This document shows, one piece after another, positions 25,176 to 38,694 of a DNA stretch of 64,000 nucleotides. A program made the translations under genes and the position numbers. The number at the start of each line of letters is the position of its first letter. The first letter of the stretch is position 1. Under the pieces are notes generated by a model. The model ran no database searches. It saw only the letters and a list, made by a program, of their open reading frames with translations, and was not told the DNA's origin. The stretch spans positions 23,204,695 through 23,268,694 of the forward strand of contig CM034606.1 in assembly GCA_020091685.1 (NCBI GenBank), given 5' to 3'. The stretch comes from Lutjanus erythropterus (taxonomy: Eukaryota; Chordata; Actinopteri; Lutjaniformes; Lutjanidae).

Positions 25176-26451
25176 TTAAAGGGGACCTATTATGCTCTTT
25201 TCCAGCTCTGTATTGTTATTCTGGGACCACTAGAGGAGCATTGCATGATTCACAGTTCAAAAACATCCTTATTTATTTTATGCTGGTCCTTAATGCAGCC
25301 CCTCTATTCAACTTCTGTCTGAAATAAGCCATTTTAGCTCCTGTCTCTTTAAGCCCGCCGTCCCTATAAGCCAACTCTCTTCTGATCGACCAACTTCCCA
25401 GAATCCTGCTGAAGGGCAGCAGAGTGCTGGCTGCAGGGCCTCACTGACTACAAAAACAAACAAACACAACTTTATTCACTGATTTAGGTGAAAGTGTTCT
25501 CAGGGAAAAAAATATTTTGCGGTCTTCCACGTGCCTCTGGCTGCTCTGCCTGAACTTTTGGGTATTACAGAGTTTTTTGATTGCCAGACAAGTCCTACAT
25601 GTTGTTTACGGCTACTTCAGTGACCAGTTGACTCGTTAGCTCAAAGATGGGTCAGGAAATACAAGACTGCAGCAACTTGTGCTTCTGAGCATCATCTTAA
25701 TGTGGAAAATAGTGATGTGAGTCACTGAATTTGATTAATTTACTGCTTATCAGACCACAAATGTAACAAGAATTGGGTTGGAAAAACAAGCAAGGAAATT
25801 GGAGCAGACCGTTTCTGGGGACTGATTACTGTACACAAGCATACAGCTTTATAACTTCATTCACTGGTTTTGATGAGAATGGATCTTATTTTATGGGGAA
25901 AATATGATCTGATTTTCTCTCTCATGGCTTCCAGCCGCTATGCCTCAACTTTGGAAAATTAATGACATTTCCTGATGGACAAAGTTTTACTTCATGTTAG
26001 CGTAGCAACAAATAAAACTACCTGTCCATCAGAAACTCTTTAAATCACTGAGAGCTGAACAGCTGGGAGACATCAGAGTGAAAACCAGCAGATAAACTGA
26101 AACTCCATCACAAATGAAAAAATCACTTCCATGAGACATACTGAACGCAAACATAATCCTGTGCAGAGGTGTCAAATGAATACAGACTGAGAAGGTGGGT
26201 GGACTGTAAAGAAATATGTGACAGGCCAACCCACGTCAAGTTATTGAAAGTAGAAAAAAAAACAAAAAACATTGAAAACGTTGCATTTAGAGCGGTCTGA
26301 AATTTGAGCGTTTTGCCCACAGGGAATACTTCTACATACGTTTACCTCATTATTTGACACTTTGGTCACACTTAATATGAACATCTGATATTGTAACATT
26401 ACATTACATATATCACAGAAAATAAGGAAAAGCATAATAGGTCCCCTTTAA
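25176..26451. mobile_element. Non-autonomous DNA element bounded by TTAA (1268 bp)
   Basis: Left end AGGGGACCTATTATGCTCTT and right end (reverse complement) AGGGGACCTATTATGCTTTT are inverted repeats with 17 of the first 17 bases identical. TTAA lies at both outer edges (25176-25179 and 26448-26451). No transposase frame. Two inner segments around 25470 and 25850 are weakly alike (TTCATTCACTG..TTTnG and GGGAAAA.ATAT words), suggesting an old internal duplication. Such TATTATGC ends are common in fish. The superfamily is inferred from TTAA only. Confidence 0.8.
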
Positions 26452-27699
26452 TGTTTCTTTGTGTGTATATGTGTGTGTGCTCGTCTGCGCGCCCAACAAA
26501 TACAGGAGCTGGGAGTGGTAAAGTGAACAGATTTGTTGGACATAAACCGTGCAATTCTGGGTGTGTATATATATCACTTAATGAAGGCCTAATCACATCA
26601 AAAAAGCTTATGGCACAACACCAGCATTTTATTCTCCCTCGTAAGCAGAGAGGGGTTTTAGGTATTTACACAAGCTGTATATCCGCAGCAGACAGAGCGA
26701 AAACTGGCATCATCCCATGAATCACAGGCAGCTCATGCACAAAGTAAAACACGCTGAAATTAATTAGCATCAACTCAATTTGTTATCTATGTGATAGCAG
26801 CAGAGCTCCCATCCACGTAAGACCTCTGACAGACTCTAGCATTACCCACAACCCTCAGGGAAATCGAACCTAGAACTAATCCATATGAGCAGAGAGGTAC
26901 ATGGTGAGGAAAAATGCAGAAACGGAGCACATTATTAAACAGGAAAAAACATAAAGAGATATAAAAAACAGTAATGAGAAAACAAGTAGAAGTGGATCTT
27001 AACATTTAGTGTATAATGAGATTGCCTCTTGAGACTAAACATGGGCAAAGAGGAATAAGAAAATGTAAAAATAAACATGAAGCACTCTTTGTCTGTTCTT
27101 GGCAGGGTCGCCAGTGTTCAGCAAGTAGGAAGGAGAACTGAAATAGGTTGAGGTCTCAGTAGGCTGCGTTTTACTACCTTTGAGCTGCACATAAGAAAGG
27201 CAAAAGGTGCTTCCAGGCAACTAATCCACTTTCCTGTTGATGAAGGGAGAAGTCATCCTTTTATTTGGCACAATTACCAAGTGCGATGGAAAGGTCGCAC
27301 ACATCAGGTTATATCTTGTCGTTTGTAATAAAGCAATGTGAGGCAAATACCAAAGAGACTCCGCTGACTTAATGTGATGATTGAACGCGGGGTGAGTAAG
27401 ATGGTAAGCTGCTTCGCTGTGCAACACTGTGGGTGGAAGAGCCATTTTTTATACACCAGAATCAACGTTATTTGCCAAGTGTGTTGACACATGCAATGAA
27501 TTTGACTCTGGTTTTAAGTAGCTCTCCACAGTACTTTAACACTGCGGTGCCAAGAACAAGTATACAGGAGGAATTAAAGACAGAAGACAAGAAAGCTAAA
27601 CAAAGAGAAGTTAACAGCTATTATGTGCAAGTGAGTATAAACATATAGATTGTTTACTGAAACACTTTAAAAAAATGTTTAGGGTTGCTGAATATAAAA
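26452..27699. other. Intronic sequence, nothing recognised
   Basis: A short GT-rich stretch follows the element (26458-26480). Nothing else supported. Confidence 0.5.
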
Positions 27700-27850
27700 A
27701 TACTCAGTTGTCAGTTTATTAGGTACACCTAACCTAAAACTAATGCAGTCCAATACAGCGCCTGTGGCCCAACTCCAGTGGTTTGTATGTAAATAAAGTT
27801 AAGTGACTGACATTGTGAAGGATTTTTGATACTTTCTGATTTTAAAAGTG
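27700..27850 (+). repeat. Fragment of a 'TTTATTAGGTACACCT' teleost repeat
   Basis: CAGTTGTCAGTTTATTAGGT, then ACACCTAACCTAAAACTAAT and GCAGTCCAATACAGCG. These words are familiar to me from a dispersed vertebrate repeat. Only a fragment is present. Confidence 0.5.
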
Positions 27851-29392
27851 GATAGTAAACTTGTACGGCTGTACATTTTAAATAGATTTAGATGCATTTA
27901 TGTAAAACAAGATCTTTGTGGGTGTGTACAAAGAGTATCTGTGATGAGCAGGGAATACTGGCCGATACGGACCTACCAGAGTGTCAGGAATTTGGTATTG
28001 GAATAATATCATAGAATTGATTTTAATCACATTAAGATACTATAAATAAAGTGACCACCCGAGTTTTAACCTCTCACACAATATAGTTTGAAGAGAAGAC
28101 AAGCATGACCACAAAGCTTTTTGTTTTCCTGCATACAAACAAAATTGTTCCATTTGTTACTACAATAATAATAATGATATTATAAGAAGTACTTGCAGCA
28201 CAGTGCAATCCATTGTGATTTCTTCTTCTGTGTTACAGAGCCATGGCGTGTACGTGTCCATGTGAGGCTATAATCTCATCATGAAATGTCCTATATGTAA
28301 TAAAAGGGAACTTCAAAGCCTCCTTATTAATTGTGTGGCCTGAACTCTGGACTCCAGTGATTTCTGCTGAGTGGATGGAAGACATCCCTTCCTTTGATCA
28401 TTACAGCTTTTAGGGGAGGGAGGTGAGGTCATTTAGAAGCTGGATCCCTACGGGGAACTAAATGAGGGAATCATCAATTCAGACAGCATGGTCAAATCCT
28501 GTTGCTCAAACACCGCTGATCAGACTTAATCACAGGATCGTTACACCGTGAGCCGGAGATGAGTCCAGGAATAAGCCCGGCATTGACACCACACCCTGAT
28601 GAGGACGAGGACGCTCCGGGGAAAGACGGGCAGAATTCAGTTCCCTATAGGCACTCGAGAGACTCCACCTTCTGTGTACAAAGACCTACACCTTAACCTA
28701 CTCTGTCTACAAAGAGCAAATGCACACATCATTAGAGTCAGTGGTAGCTGCGAGGTTCAAGAAGTGAGCTCATAAGCTGAAATCCTCAGGCAGTGAAAGC
28801 AGATGAAAGTGGATCTTTTTCACTCTGCAACCGCTGCTGATATGACTCTTAGCACAGAGGTCTGGAGAGTGAAACATTTTGTAAGCCAGAAATCTCAAGC
28901 AACTGTTGGGTCATTATCTGCTGGGTTACCAGCCCCCAACAGAAATATATGGTATCATTGTGCTGTAAGATACATATGTATACATTATTTCTGGAGCTTT
29001 ATTGTCCAGCAGCATGAATTCATGTATTTAACTGCAAGACTGAGGTAGGAGTTTATTGAAAAGTGAAATGATGACCTCAGAATTAACAAAAGATTTATAT
29101 AGCAATATATGTAACTGTTCTCACAAGACAAACACCAGGATCAGATTTACTGAATATCTATGGTCAAGCTAATCATGACCACAACTTCAAAAATTCAAAA
29201 CCATTTGGTACTACTGAAAATAACTGCACAAAGGCCAGTACTTTCATAGTCTTTGTTCAATTGTGATACATTGTGTGACCAATACTGAAAATATTGAAGT
29301 ATCATCAGCTTGCTGTACAGATTTGTAAGTGTCTTTCAAAACTGTTACTGTTGTTTCACAAATAAAACCCCCTTCTGTTTCATACCGCTATG
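27851..29392. other. Intronic sequence, nothing recognised
   Basis: No supported feature. A short ATA/AATA-rich patch occurs near 28163-28185. Confidence 0.45.
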
Positions 29393-29922
29393 GTTGAAGA
29401 GATAACTCACAACCAAATCAGAAATATGTATTTTCTCTCTGACCTGTAGTACTATTTATCCATCTAGATTGTTTTGGTTTGAGTTGCTGAGTTTTGAAGA
29501 TATCAGTCATAGAGATGTTCGCCTTCTCTCAAATATAATGGGACTAAATGGAACTCATCTTGTGAGGCTCAAAGTGTCATAAAATATATTTGAACCTAGT
29601 CATGATCTGTTTCCAGAAATCATGACTGGGTTACTAAATCCACAGACCTGGTTGAGAACAGTTTTGTCTAGGAACTATTTTCTGTTCACCATGATTTCTG
29701 TTGGGACTTTTTTTTTGAGTTTTTTTTCAAATGCTTTTTTTTTTTCGTTTGGCACTTTGAGTATCACAAGTTGAATGACATTCCACTTTACTTCAGAGAA
29801 GGCAGACATCTCTACAGCTCTGCAACTCACACCAAAATAATGTAGACGGATAAATAACAAAATAACATAAAAAGAAAAATGTGTACAGTGTTTTTGATTT
29901 GGGGTTAACTGCCCCTTAAAGG
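29393..29922. mobile_element. Foldback element with ~190-bp arms, most complete copy
   Basis: The left arm (29393-29585) and the reverse complement of the right arm (29735-29922) align along their length. They share ATTTATCCATCTAGATTGTT / ATTTATCCGTCTACATTATT, GTTTGAGTTGC / GTGTGAGTTGC, AGATGTTCGCCTTCTCT / AGATGTCTGCCTTCTCT and TTGTGA(G/T)(G/A)CTCAAAGTG. The loop contains AAATCATGACTGGGTTACTA and the T-rich tract at 29708-29745. Partial copies lie at 15690-16090 and 18385-18736. No coding capacity. This fits a long-TIR MITE. Confidence 0.75.
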
Positions 29923-32737
29923 TTTGGATTAGTTTAACACAAAACCAATCTTTTTTTTTTAGTTAAAACAATGATTCCTTTAAGGTTAGGCAACACTGTC
30001 ATAATGGTTTAACCACTTTATTAGAGTTAGGGAGTGAAAGAGACCAGCGTTAACTAATGGTAGGAAACAACTGGGAAGTGAAAAAAACACACACTCATAT
30101 TTCTTATATTTGCCTTTTCTTAGAGCCTTTTGGGAGACTAGACTAGACTAAGATTATTGCTTGTGTAATTAATGTCATGTGAAAAACAAACAGATCATCA
30201 TTATTTTAGAGAGGCCAGGGTTAATTTGCATGTTACATAAAACAAAAATGATACTGTGTGATACTTTGAATTAGGAACCTTGGAAAACATGAACTCAATC
30301 AAAAAGCAGTTTCATGTATTAAAACAGCATAGGGTAAATTGGGTGCCCAATAATTGGTACTGTTTAAAAGATTTAATTAAAACAAAAAACAGAAAACAAT
30401 AATATGAAATCAGTGGAAAGAAACTGATCCATAAAGTCATTGAAAAATTGAAATGATAGAATAAAGCACCTGTGAGATATGACAAAAATACCTCTAGTGT
30501 CCATGGGAACCCCAGTCAGTGGAATTAAGGTTAAACAAGACAATAAGATCATACCTCTGGTTTCTTTACTACTGAGAGATAGATGGAAGGACAACCTGAA
30601 GAAGTGGCTTCAGATAGTAAAAACAAACGAAATTAGCTTAGTCTGCAGCTGCATCTACAATCAAGCTAAACTAAACTTGTGGCTAAACCAAAACCTGTCG
30701 AATACAAACTGAAAACACACGAAAAAGGATTAATCCTCTCGGCAATACTACGGTTTCCATTACAGACTGAAAGAACTGACCTTGTTCCATGCCTGCTTTT
30801 TTAGACAAAGTTAGTCCCAACTCCTTTTACACAACTCGGCTGACCTTATTACGATGGAAGTGCCGATACGCCTCAAAGCCTTCCAGATTGTTCATCGCTT
30901 CACAGTTGGGAGCAACAGAATCAATAATGTAGCTAAATATGCTAATGTACGTTATCTTGGGGCGAGGAATAATGTGGATAACTTACTACTGTATGAATCA
31001 TTAATTTATACAACAGAAATCAGTGGAACGTCATATAAAAAGATCATATCACCATAATTTGATTCTGCTGAAACTCGATTAATGATTAAACCATTTCCAA
31101 GCTCTAATGGAAATGAATGTGCTCCAAATTGGAAAAACAAAGCACCATAATATAGAAGTTTATATATAATGGTGGCCTGTATCCAAAGCAAACGTAGCAC
31201 ATTACATTATTTATTGAGCTATATTGCTCCCAGCACCACATTTATTGAGACCACTTTGTATTTAAAAACACCCCTATTAAATCTGAGGTCTGTGGGTTAG
31301 TAATTACCAACCCTTATCAATAATCAACACCGCCCAGCGTGTCCAGGGTCAGAGAGCATCACAGGAGAGACACACTTCTACTCCTGTGGCTTTGTTCTCC
31401 CTATTTCAAGCCCAATATTGATCGGAACTGAAACCAGTGCCAGGTATAATCCATTTCTGCTGAGAGCAGCAGCTACAAAGTTTTTAAAGCCTTTTCCTCT
31501 TCAGCAACACAGTGGTAGAATAAACTCTATTCATACTGCACATACGGACAGAAATACTGCAAAAGGGTGCTGACATTAAGAGGCAATAAAAGAAGCTGAG
31601 ACAGGCTGTGTAGGATTAGAAAGGGTGAAAACAGCTATGATATGGGTTAGTTTAAAGTGATAGCAAAAGCTAAAACGGCATTGACAGCGCTGAAAATTGA
31701 GGATTGAAAGGCATTACAGGACTACAGAGATTATTGATGACACATTCCAAGAGCCTTTACTATTGAGACCCCACGCTCCAATTGAGGAACACGTAATCAG
31801 AGATTTACACTGTTTAAGGCCAAATCCTAAAAGCTCTGCGCCTGTCCGTCACTGAGGGGGGATGACACTGAGCCTCTGAAAAAGCACACATGCACACAGG
31901 CAGACACTTGTATTAATATTTGCAAACACATTAATGAACACCAGCAGCGACACAATCCTGATCTGGCTCATAACAAAAGCTGCTATTAGCCCCTTAACAA
32001 TTCGTGCCAGGCAGGAATTTTCAACCTAATAAAAAATAAAATAAAATCCTTTCCAAATGTACAGCGAGAGCAGCTTGTCTCCATGTTCTCTGAAGGTAAA
32101 GCAAACAGAGCCAAACAATAAAGTATCACAATCTGCCCCAACAACTGTTAAACACGGATAATGTCATGAATTTGGAAAGTTGGATCTGAGGGGAGATCGG
32201 ACCCTGTTTGTTTCATTTGCCCACGACTAGCGAACAGAGTCATAAACTATGATGGCAAAAGAGTAAGTGGACATAAAGAGACTGAAAATGAAACTTTAAA
32301 AAACATTGCAATTTTGGCTCCAAACTGGAACTATTAAGAAGAGATGCGTAGATCAGCTGACGACAGTGAACTGGCCACAAGTGCTGGTGGCTGCTTCAGA
32401 AGAGCAAGTCAGGAAAATGAATCGGAAAAATCAGGACCAAGGTTGGACAAGCAATGGGACATCAGAAACTCTATGTACCCACACAGAGAGACTTGCTCCG
32501 AGCAGACAGGATACAAGACACAGGACTCCTGTAAGAGGACGCTGTGTTTTTAGATCAATGATGCTTCGTGCTCAAACATAGTAAAAATTTATGGACAGTG
32601 TTTCCCAGATGTTGAACTCTTACTGTGAAGACATAAGTCACATCATCATATTATCATCACTATGCTGTTGCTGCATTTACATTCATCCTGATGCAAATTT
32701 AAAAAATGCATTACATTTATATGCATGTGTATTTTGT

Positions 32738-32758
32738 ATGTATGTATGTATGTATGTA
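32738..32758. repeat. TATG tetranucleotide microsatellite
   Basis: About five tandem GTAT units. Confidence 0.85.
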
Positions 32759-34650
32759 TTTTATTTTTTTCTATTTTATACCCTATACCATTCTGAATTT
32801 AAATAACTGGATATGTGTTGTATATGGTTTAGAAACTACAACTCTTACAACCCTGTGTTGGATAATGATAATAAATGTCCTTGAATCCTTGACGTGTCCA
32901 AAGCACCTGTTGCACCAAAGGGCACAAAAAAATGATGCGGTGCTCGGAGATATTTTCTGAGATAGGATGTGGTACAAAGTTTGAGAAATAGTAAATCAGA
33001 CAAAACAAGGAACTGAGAGAAAAAGTCACATTTACAAATCCATCTGTCACTTCAGCACCACGGACAGCAACACAGATTCATCAGCACAGTTGTGGTACTG
33101 ATAATTCAGAGCCATGGTTGGGGCCATAGATTCTAACTTGCACAAACCTCAATCAGATAAAGGATCACTGACTCATGCAGACTAACATATTCAACTAAAC
33201 AACCCCTCTGCCCCTGCAGTCTTCCTGCTACAAGGCGATGGAGAGGGGAGATGGCAGGTTAACAAGGGGATTTTGGTGAGTCAAGTTTGCCACCCCCACC
33301 CCCTTAAATCACCTGCTGTTGTTCATGTCAAACAATTAAAAACTAATTTAGCTTAATTACTTGACTCCATTTAACTAACCACAAAACTAAAACAGATGCA
33401 CAGTCTCAAGAGATATTTCATGCTAATTCTACAAAATGAATGATATACAAATCTAATAGCAGCCAGCTCTTGAAATATTGACGAGGAAAGACACACACAT
33501 TTCCATCACCATTCATCCTGCGAGGACCTACAAACAGCAAAAGAAACCCCTGCAGCTGCAACCATGCAGCATCTTTGACTTTCAGGCTGATGTATTTTCT
33601 GTCCTCTAGGCTCAAGAGGGAGAGAACCAAGAATGGTCATTATTACTGCTTGCTCTCTTTCTTTTTCAAGATGTGGAACAAATCTGAGTGCTCCTGACAC
33701 TAATCCTCGATACCATCGCTGTTTTGGCCCCACATAATATCAAGCTCTCGTGAAAGTGGCTAATTTGAAGGAAAATAGTGCACTGCTCGGTCTTTTTGAC
33801 CAAGGATGAATGTGAATTCCCTCGTGAGTCGGCATCGACGTTTCAAAAAAATTGCTCCAAACAGCCCCCTCAAGAGACTGATTTCATCATGTGGTTATTC
33901 AGTTATCAAGTGGGCAACAATCATGGTGCCTCTGACAGATGTTTTAAATGATAATGCGTCTCTCGTGCTTCTGCATGTGCCTTGTTTTTCATCCCACCAG
34001 TGACCCGCAACACAGTTCCATTCTTGCATCTCTCTGCCTGTTTCTCCCTCAACAACAGGTGGACAGGGAAAATGTGTTCTTTCAAATGGGGAGCAGTTGC
34101 CATATCAACCAATGCATTGGATCAAGGCATTAGATTACTCACTCCAAGGCAAGTGCAATCTGAAATAAGATACACGGTCTGACAAGATGAAAGTGCACTG
34201 CATCATCATTACTATACAGCATAGCAGTATCTTAACATCGTGTTAAGGGTTATATTGAAAAATTGCGATTCATTAACACGCCGGTGCAGACAACTAGTTT
34301 GTTTTTTTCACACCCGCATCCTGTAAACACACTCCTCAACCACAAACGAGTCTGTAACAAAAGCACACACACTCTTTGTGCTGCGATAAATGGGTCTGTG
34401 TCCAAGAGTTTCCATATTTGTGCTGTTATAAGGGTTTGTTGTGGCAGTGAGTGGGCATGTGGTGAGTCAGTAAGGGACAACTATTCAACGGGGAGATGCC
34501 TCATTTTCTAGCCTCTCTTCCTGGTTGCATGGCCTGCCAGGGCGTTGCTAGGAGGAAACAAGTGCTGCCAGAAATTATGACATTGCCTTGATAGACATCC
34601 TCCTGCTGTCCAAGAGAAAAGGGAAAGATAGAGAGTTGATCTGAAACACT

Positions 34651-34692
34651 GCCACCTCCTCCTCCTCCTCTTCCTCCTCCACCACCACTGTT
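34651..34692. repeat. CCT/CCA-rich trinucleotide tract
   Basis: CCTCCTCCTCCTCCTCTTCC followed by CACCACCAC. Confidence 0.8.
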
Positions 34693-35036
34693 TCTCTCCT
34701 TCTCCCCTCCAGGCAATCTGCTTCTCTTCTCTTCCTACTCATCTCTTTTGTATATTCTCACGGTGCCTTTAAGGCATCTTTTTCTGATTGCGATACTGCT
34801 CTTGTATGGGAGAGATAAGGCTCTACATACTGAAAGTTTTTGTCGTGTTCCCTGCGTTTGACCTCATGAAAATGTAGCTCCTCTCAGCATTTCATTACAT
34901 TTTTTTTTGGTTGTTGTCCTGGACAGTCTTTGCTGCTGTGCCAGTGGTGAAAGCACTGAAAACTAAAGCTCTAAGTAGCTGAAAATCACAAGAGCCAATC
35001 TTAGGTTTGCCTGGGGGTTGTTTGGTTGTTTTTTTG

Positions 35037-35037
<1 letters not shown>

Positions 35038-35076
<39 letters not shown>
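35038..35076. repeat. TG dinucleotide microsatellite
   Basis: About 19 uninterrupted GT units. Confidence 0.95.
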
Positions 35077-35078
<2 letters not shown>

Positions 35079-37396
35079 TACCTACCAATTTCTACCTGGC
35101 TGGAGTCTTAGACACCCTGTTAGGAAGTGCACCATACCTAAGGCCAACCACATCATCGTTTGGAAGTTAGTGGGTGTTTGTTGCGTTTTCTAGTGTGAAA
35201 ATGTTCTTTTGCTCCTTTTCGTCTTTCTGTTTTCAAGTTCACTGTTTTTGAATATTTGCAATGGAAAAATCTGGTGTTTATCAGTTCTGATCTGATATCT
35301 AAATTTAGATATCTGCTGATACCACTACTATACCAATACCAGAGCTCTTTTATTCTTGACAATGATGATGATGTTAATTATGATTGTTATTATTATCAGT
35401 ATTATTATTATTAAGATTAAATGAGACAAAAACTGAACTTCAGTTTGGAAAGCTTGTGTAGTTTGTGTAATGTAACCTGTCCTTCAACCATCACGGGGAG
35501 CTGTAGGATTCTGGCTTGTGATATTCACATGGACAGCTGATGAGCTGAGAGATGGCCCTAATTTGCATCATTTCCCATGATTGCTGAGAAGTTTGCTATT
35601 TTATCTTCCACAAAAAATGCAAATGTAACTGTTTGTCAGAGTTTATCATATCTTTGTCAAAGTTTGTAATGTGTGTGTTCAGAACATGGCGGTTTATGTT
35701 GGTAATTGTCATTTTTATACTGTTTTTCTTTTTTGTTATACCATGAACGAGGTAGCTAGTACATTTCTTCATTACTATCATTAGCTATACAGAACATGTT
35801 TCCCTTATATTACATGAAAATGCAGAGCATACATTTAAAGTGGTGTTAAACTCTCGAGTCACACTGCTTTGGTGTAGTGTTTACAAATAAAAAACATGTA
35901 GTGTTATTGACAGAATTGATTGATAGAATGTGGTTTAGTGTTGCAAGTTGGATATCCAATCAATGCCACACTTATTGGATTGAATTGGTCCTGTCTCTAG
36001 TTTCTCTTATTTAAAACAGAAAATGGCCCTCAGGCATGATGCTCAGTATATGATAGACTGTGGAGGCTCCAGTATATACATGAAAGTCATATAATGACTG
36101 AGATACTGCATTATGCAATTCCCTAAGGTTGGAGTTCAGGCAAATGCTTCTAATATTTAAACCCACTTGTCATGTGAATTCACATCCTGAGGTCATATTT
36201 TAAATGTATGCAGTACTCTGGATGACATGGCTAACCCTGACCAGCTGATCACAGGAAGTTATCCGCTTCTGATGATTGACCCACGCCCCCTGTGGACACA
36301 CTTAAGAAGGCTCTTTCCTCTGCATGGCATCCATCATGGAGATATTTTAAGGCAGCATGGGTTCCGTTTTTTACAAGTCTAGTGGGACCAGCTCTCTAGA
36401 AATTGAGTTTCTGCTTAAATATGGTATGGATGGGAATGAAAGAATGGTTAACAAACTTCCCAGTAGTTATAGCGGTGATTGCCCCCCCTGGTGCTCCCAT
36501 GTTTGAAAAAAATATAAAAACCTGCCCTCTGCCGTTCCAGTGGACAAAATGCAATGCAGCACCATACAGGTTGTCCGTAATAAAAATAATAATAATAAAA
36601 TAATTTGGCCACTAAGTGCCTTTGATACATGGTTAAATAGTTCGCTGGGTGTTTTATTACATGGGCGTAGTGCTTAGTTTTTAATCTAAATGAGGGATTG
36701 GAGCCGTTTCACCATAAAGGCATCATGACTTTCAGCGTGCTGGTGTCCTGCCATGTACAGCTGGTGCCCTTTTTATTTTTGCCGCCCCTGCCCCTCCAAT
36801 AGCCTGAGTCCACAACTAATTACAACCTGGTGTTGCAGCTATGTCACTGAGTCATTGAGGGAAAACTACTATCCCTTGTCACAAAATATAGCGTTTTTAA
36901 ACTTCAGAATACTTCAAAATCAGTTATCTGGCTCCAAACGAGACTATATACCCAATGTCAACCACCAAACACAATAACAAGTGCAAGGTCTTGGGTGCAT
37001 GGACTGTGTGGGCATTGCCAAGCGTACCTGCTACTTTGCTTCATGTATGTGCAGTTCCTGTAACGAGCATATATTTATAAATATACTCTCAGCAATTCAC
37101 ATCACCTGTCTGATTGGTGTGAAAAAGCTGTGCCAATCACAGTGATACATGAGGACAACAGCTGAACAAATATAGAAAAGGTTTCTCCAGAATACTGTAT
37201 TATTGTCTGGATGGTGCAGAGTGGTGCATTGTGAACACACAGGAACACAAATCTGCAGCTAAAGGCAGCATGTGTTGGTTTTTAACATTTTGATAAAATA
37301 CACACACACACACACACACATATAGATATAGATATATATAGAGAGAGATAGAAGTTTAGACCTTACATCAATCCAACACTATTTCACTCATAGTTC
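35077..37396. other. Intronic sequence, mostly unassigned
   Basis: TTA/GAT-rich patch near 35370-35412, an AAT patch at 36582-36601, and CA plus TATAGA units at 37300-37350. Bases 36740-36960 may belong to an old repeat, but I cannot name it. Confidence 0.4.
37300..37350. repeat. Compound CA / TAGA microsatellite
   Basis: About ten CA units, then ATATAGATATAGATATATAT and GAGAGAGATAG. Confidence 0.85.
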
Positions 37397-38222
37397 TTCA
37401 CTTTGGGTATAGTTAATCACATACTGCCCCTGGTGCATAACCTTTGTGCCCATGCCAGAAATCTTGGTGTTATCTTTGATTCAGCTTTTAAATTTGACAT
37501 GCATATTAACACTGTTGTAAAAGGTTGCTTTTTCCAGCAAAGAAATGTTGCCAAACTCAAACCGTCCCTCTCATTTAATGACCTGAAGATTGTCACAAAT
37601 GCCTTCATTTTCTCTTGGCTGGATTACTGGACTGCTCTTTGTTTGGGAATTAGCCAGTCAATCTTGTCTCAAGTCATCCTTGTCTCGCTTGCAGCTGGTG
37701 CAGAATGCTGCCACTTGACTACTTACTGGTACAAGGAAACGAGACAGCGTCTCACCTGTACTGGTGACCCTCCGTTGGCTACTGGTCAAGAATAGGACTG
37801 AGCTTGAGGTTCATGTGCCCTCTTTCCAACCCTAATTCTCTCAGATCCTCAGAGCAGCTGCCGCTGGCTGTCCCTCGGTTGAGCCCAGGGAGTTGAGGGC
37901 AGTCATGCGTTCGCAGTAGCTACCTCAAAGCTTTGGAACAGCCAACCATTTTCAATAAAGTGTTGCCCCTCTGTGTCCACCTTTAAGGTTAAACTTAAGA
38001 CCCAGATGTCTTCTTATCCTTGTAAGTGTCCTGAAGGTGTTTCACTTTTTATTCTTCATGGATGGTTTATATGTTCAATCTGTTCCTTTACTTTTTATTT
38101 GTGTATGGAATTATATTATGTTATCTCCACCATATTTTTGCTGTTATCGTGTTATATTATTTTATTGGTTGACTTTGGTTGTTTTTAAATGTTCTTTTTA
38201 AAGAAATTTGATTTGATTTGAT
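37397..38222 (+). mobile_element. Dead L2-type LINE: ORF2 C-terminal part and 3' tail
   Basis: The plus-strand frame 37403-37795 contains the L2 ORF2 tail: ARNLGVIFDSAFKFDMHINT, then PSLSFNDLKIVTNAF and DYWTALCLGIS. The family normally reads LDYCN here, so Cys is replaced by Trp. After a frame change the expected LQLVQNAA segment appears as nucleotides (CTTGCAGCTGGTGCAGAATG), then KLWN-like CTTTGGAACAGCC and a TFKVKLKT-type segment. The copy ends with the tail TTTGATTTGATTTGATG. Catalytic reverse-transcriptase residues lie upstream and are missing. Confidence 0.85.
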
Positions 38223-38694
38223 GATTCTACTGTATTTCTTGCTTTAACACACACTAAAAGTTATTTTTTTGGATGCCAATTTAAACATATCCACTGGCAT
38301 TTACATCTTTAGCATTTTTCCATTTTTGCTCCAAGTACACAGTTTCCTCATCACCAAAGTGGCAGAACATTGACACTGTGCCAGAGACAGACGTGGTTCT
38401 GAAAAGTCTATTCTGAGCACCAATGTCTAAGATACATCTTCTACCAAAATACCAGCAACTCGCTGAAGGCTGACTCATTGGAATGAACCTCCCATCTGTT
38501 TGTGCCTCTCCTCCCACCTGTGCAGGTGGCTGTGCAGAGAACCAAAATACCACACAGACAGGCAACAGGAATTTTGTTCAGAAAAATACCAAAATGTTGG
38601 AGAGGTGCTTAGTCTGCTCGTGTCTCTGTAAGGCTGCAGTGGTTTGAGTAAAATACTAACATGCTCACAATGACAGTGTTAACATGCTGCATAT
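38223..38694. other. Intronic sequence, nothing firmly recognised
   Basis: The end (38655-38690, ACATGCTCACAATGACAGTG then AACATGCTG) resembles words of another dispersed fish repeat. Confidence 0.4.

Larger units (their letters stand above)
29923..35037. other. Intronic sequence with a few simple repeats
   Basis: Holds a TATG tetranucleotide run (32738-32758), a possible LINE-like tail 'gataatgataataaatgtcc' (32858-32880) and a CCT-rich run (34651-34692). The Gly-rich minus-strand frame over the CCT run is low complexity. No gene supported. Confidence 0.45.

Noticed and set aside
34501-34716. Gly-rich peptide on the minus strand
   Set aside because: Produced by the CCT/CCA trinucleotide tract.
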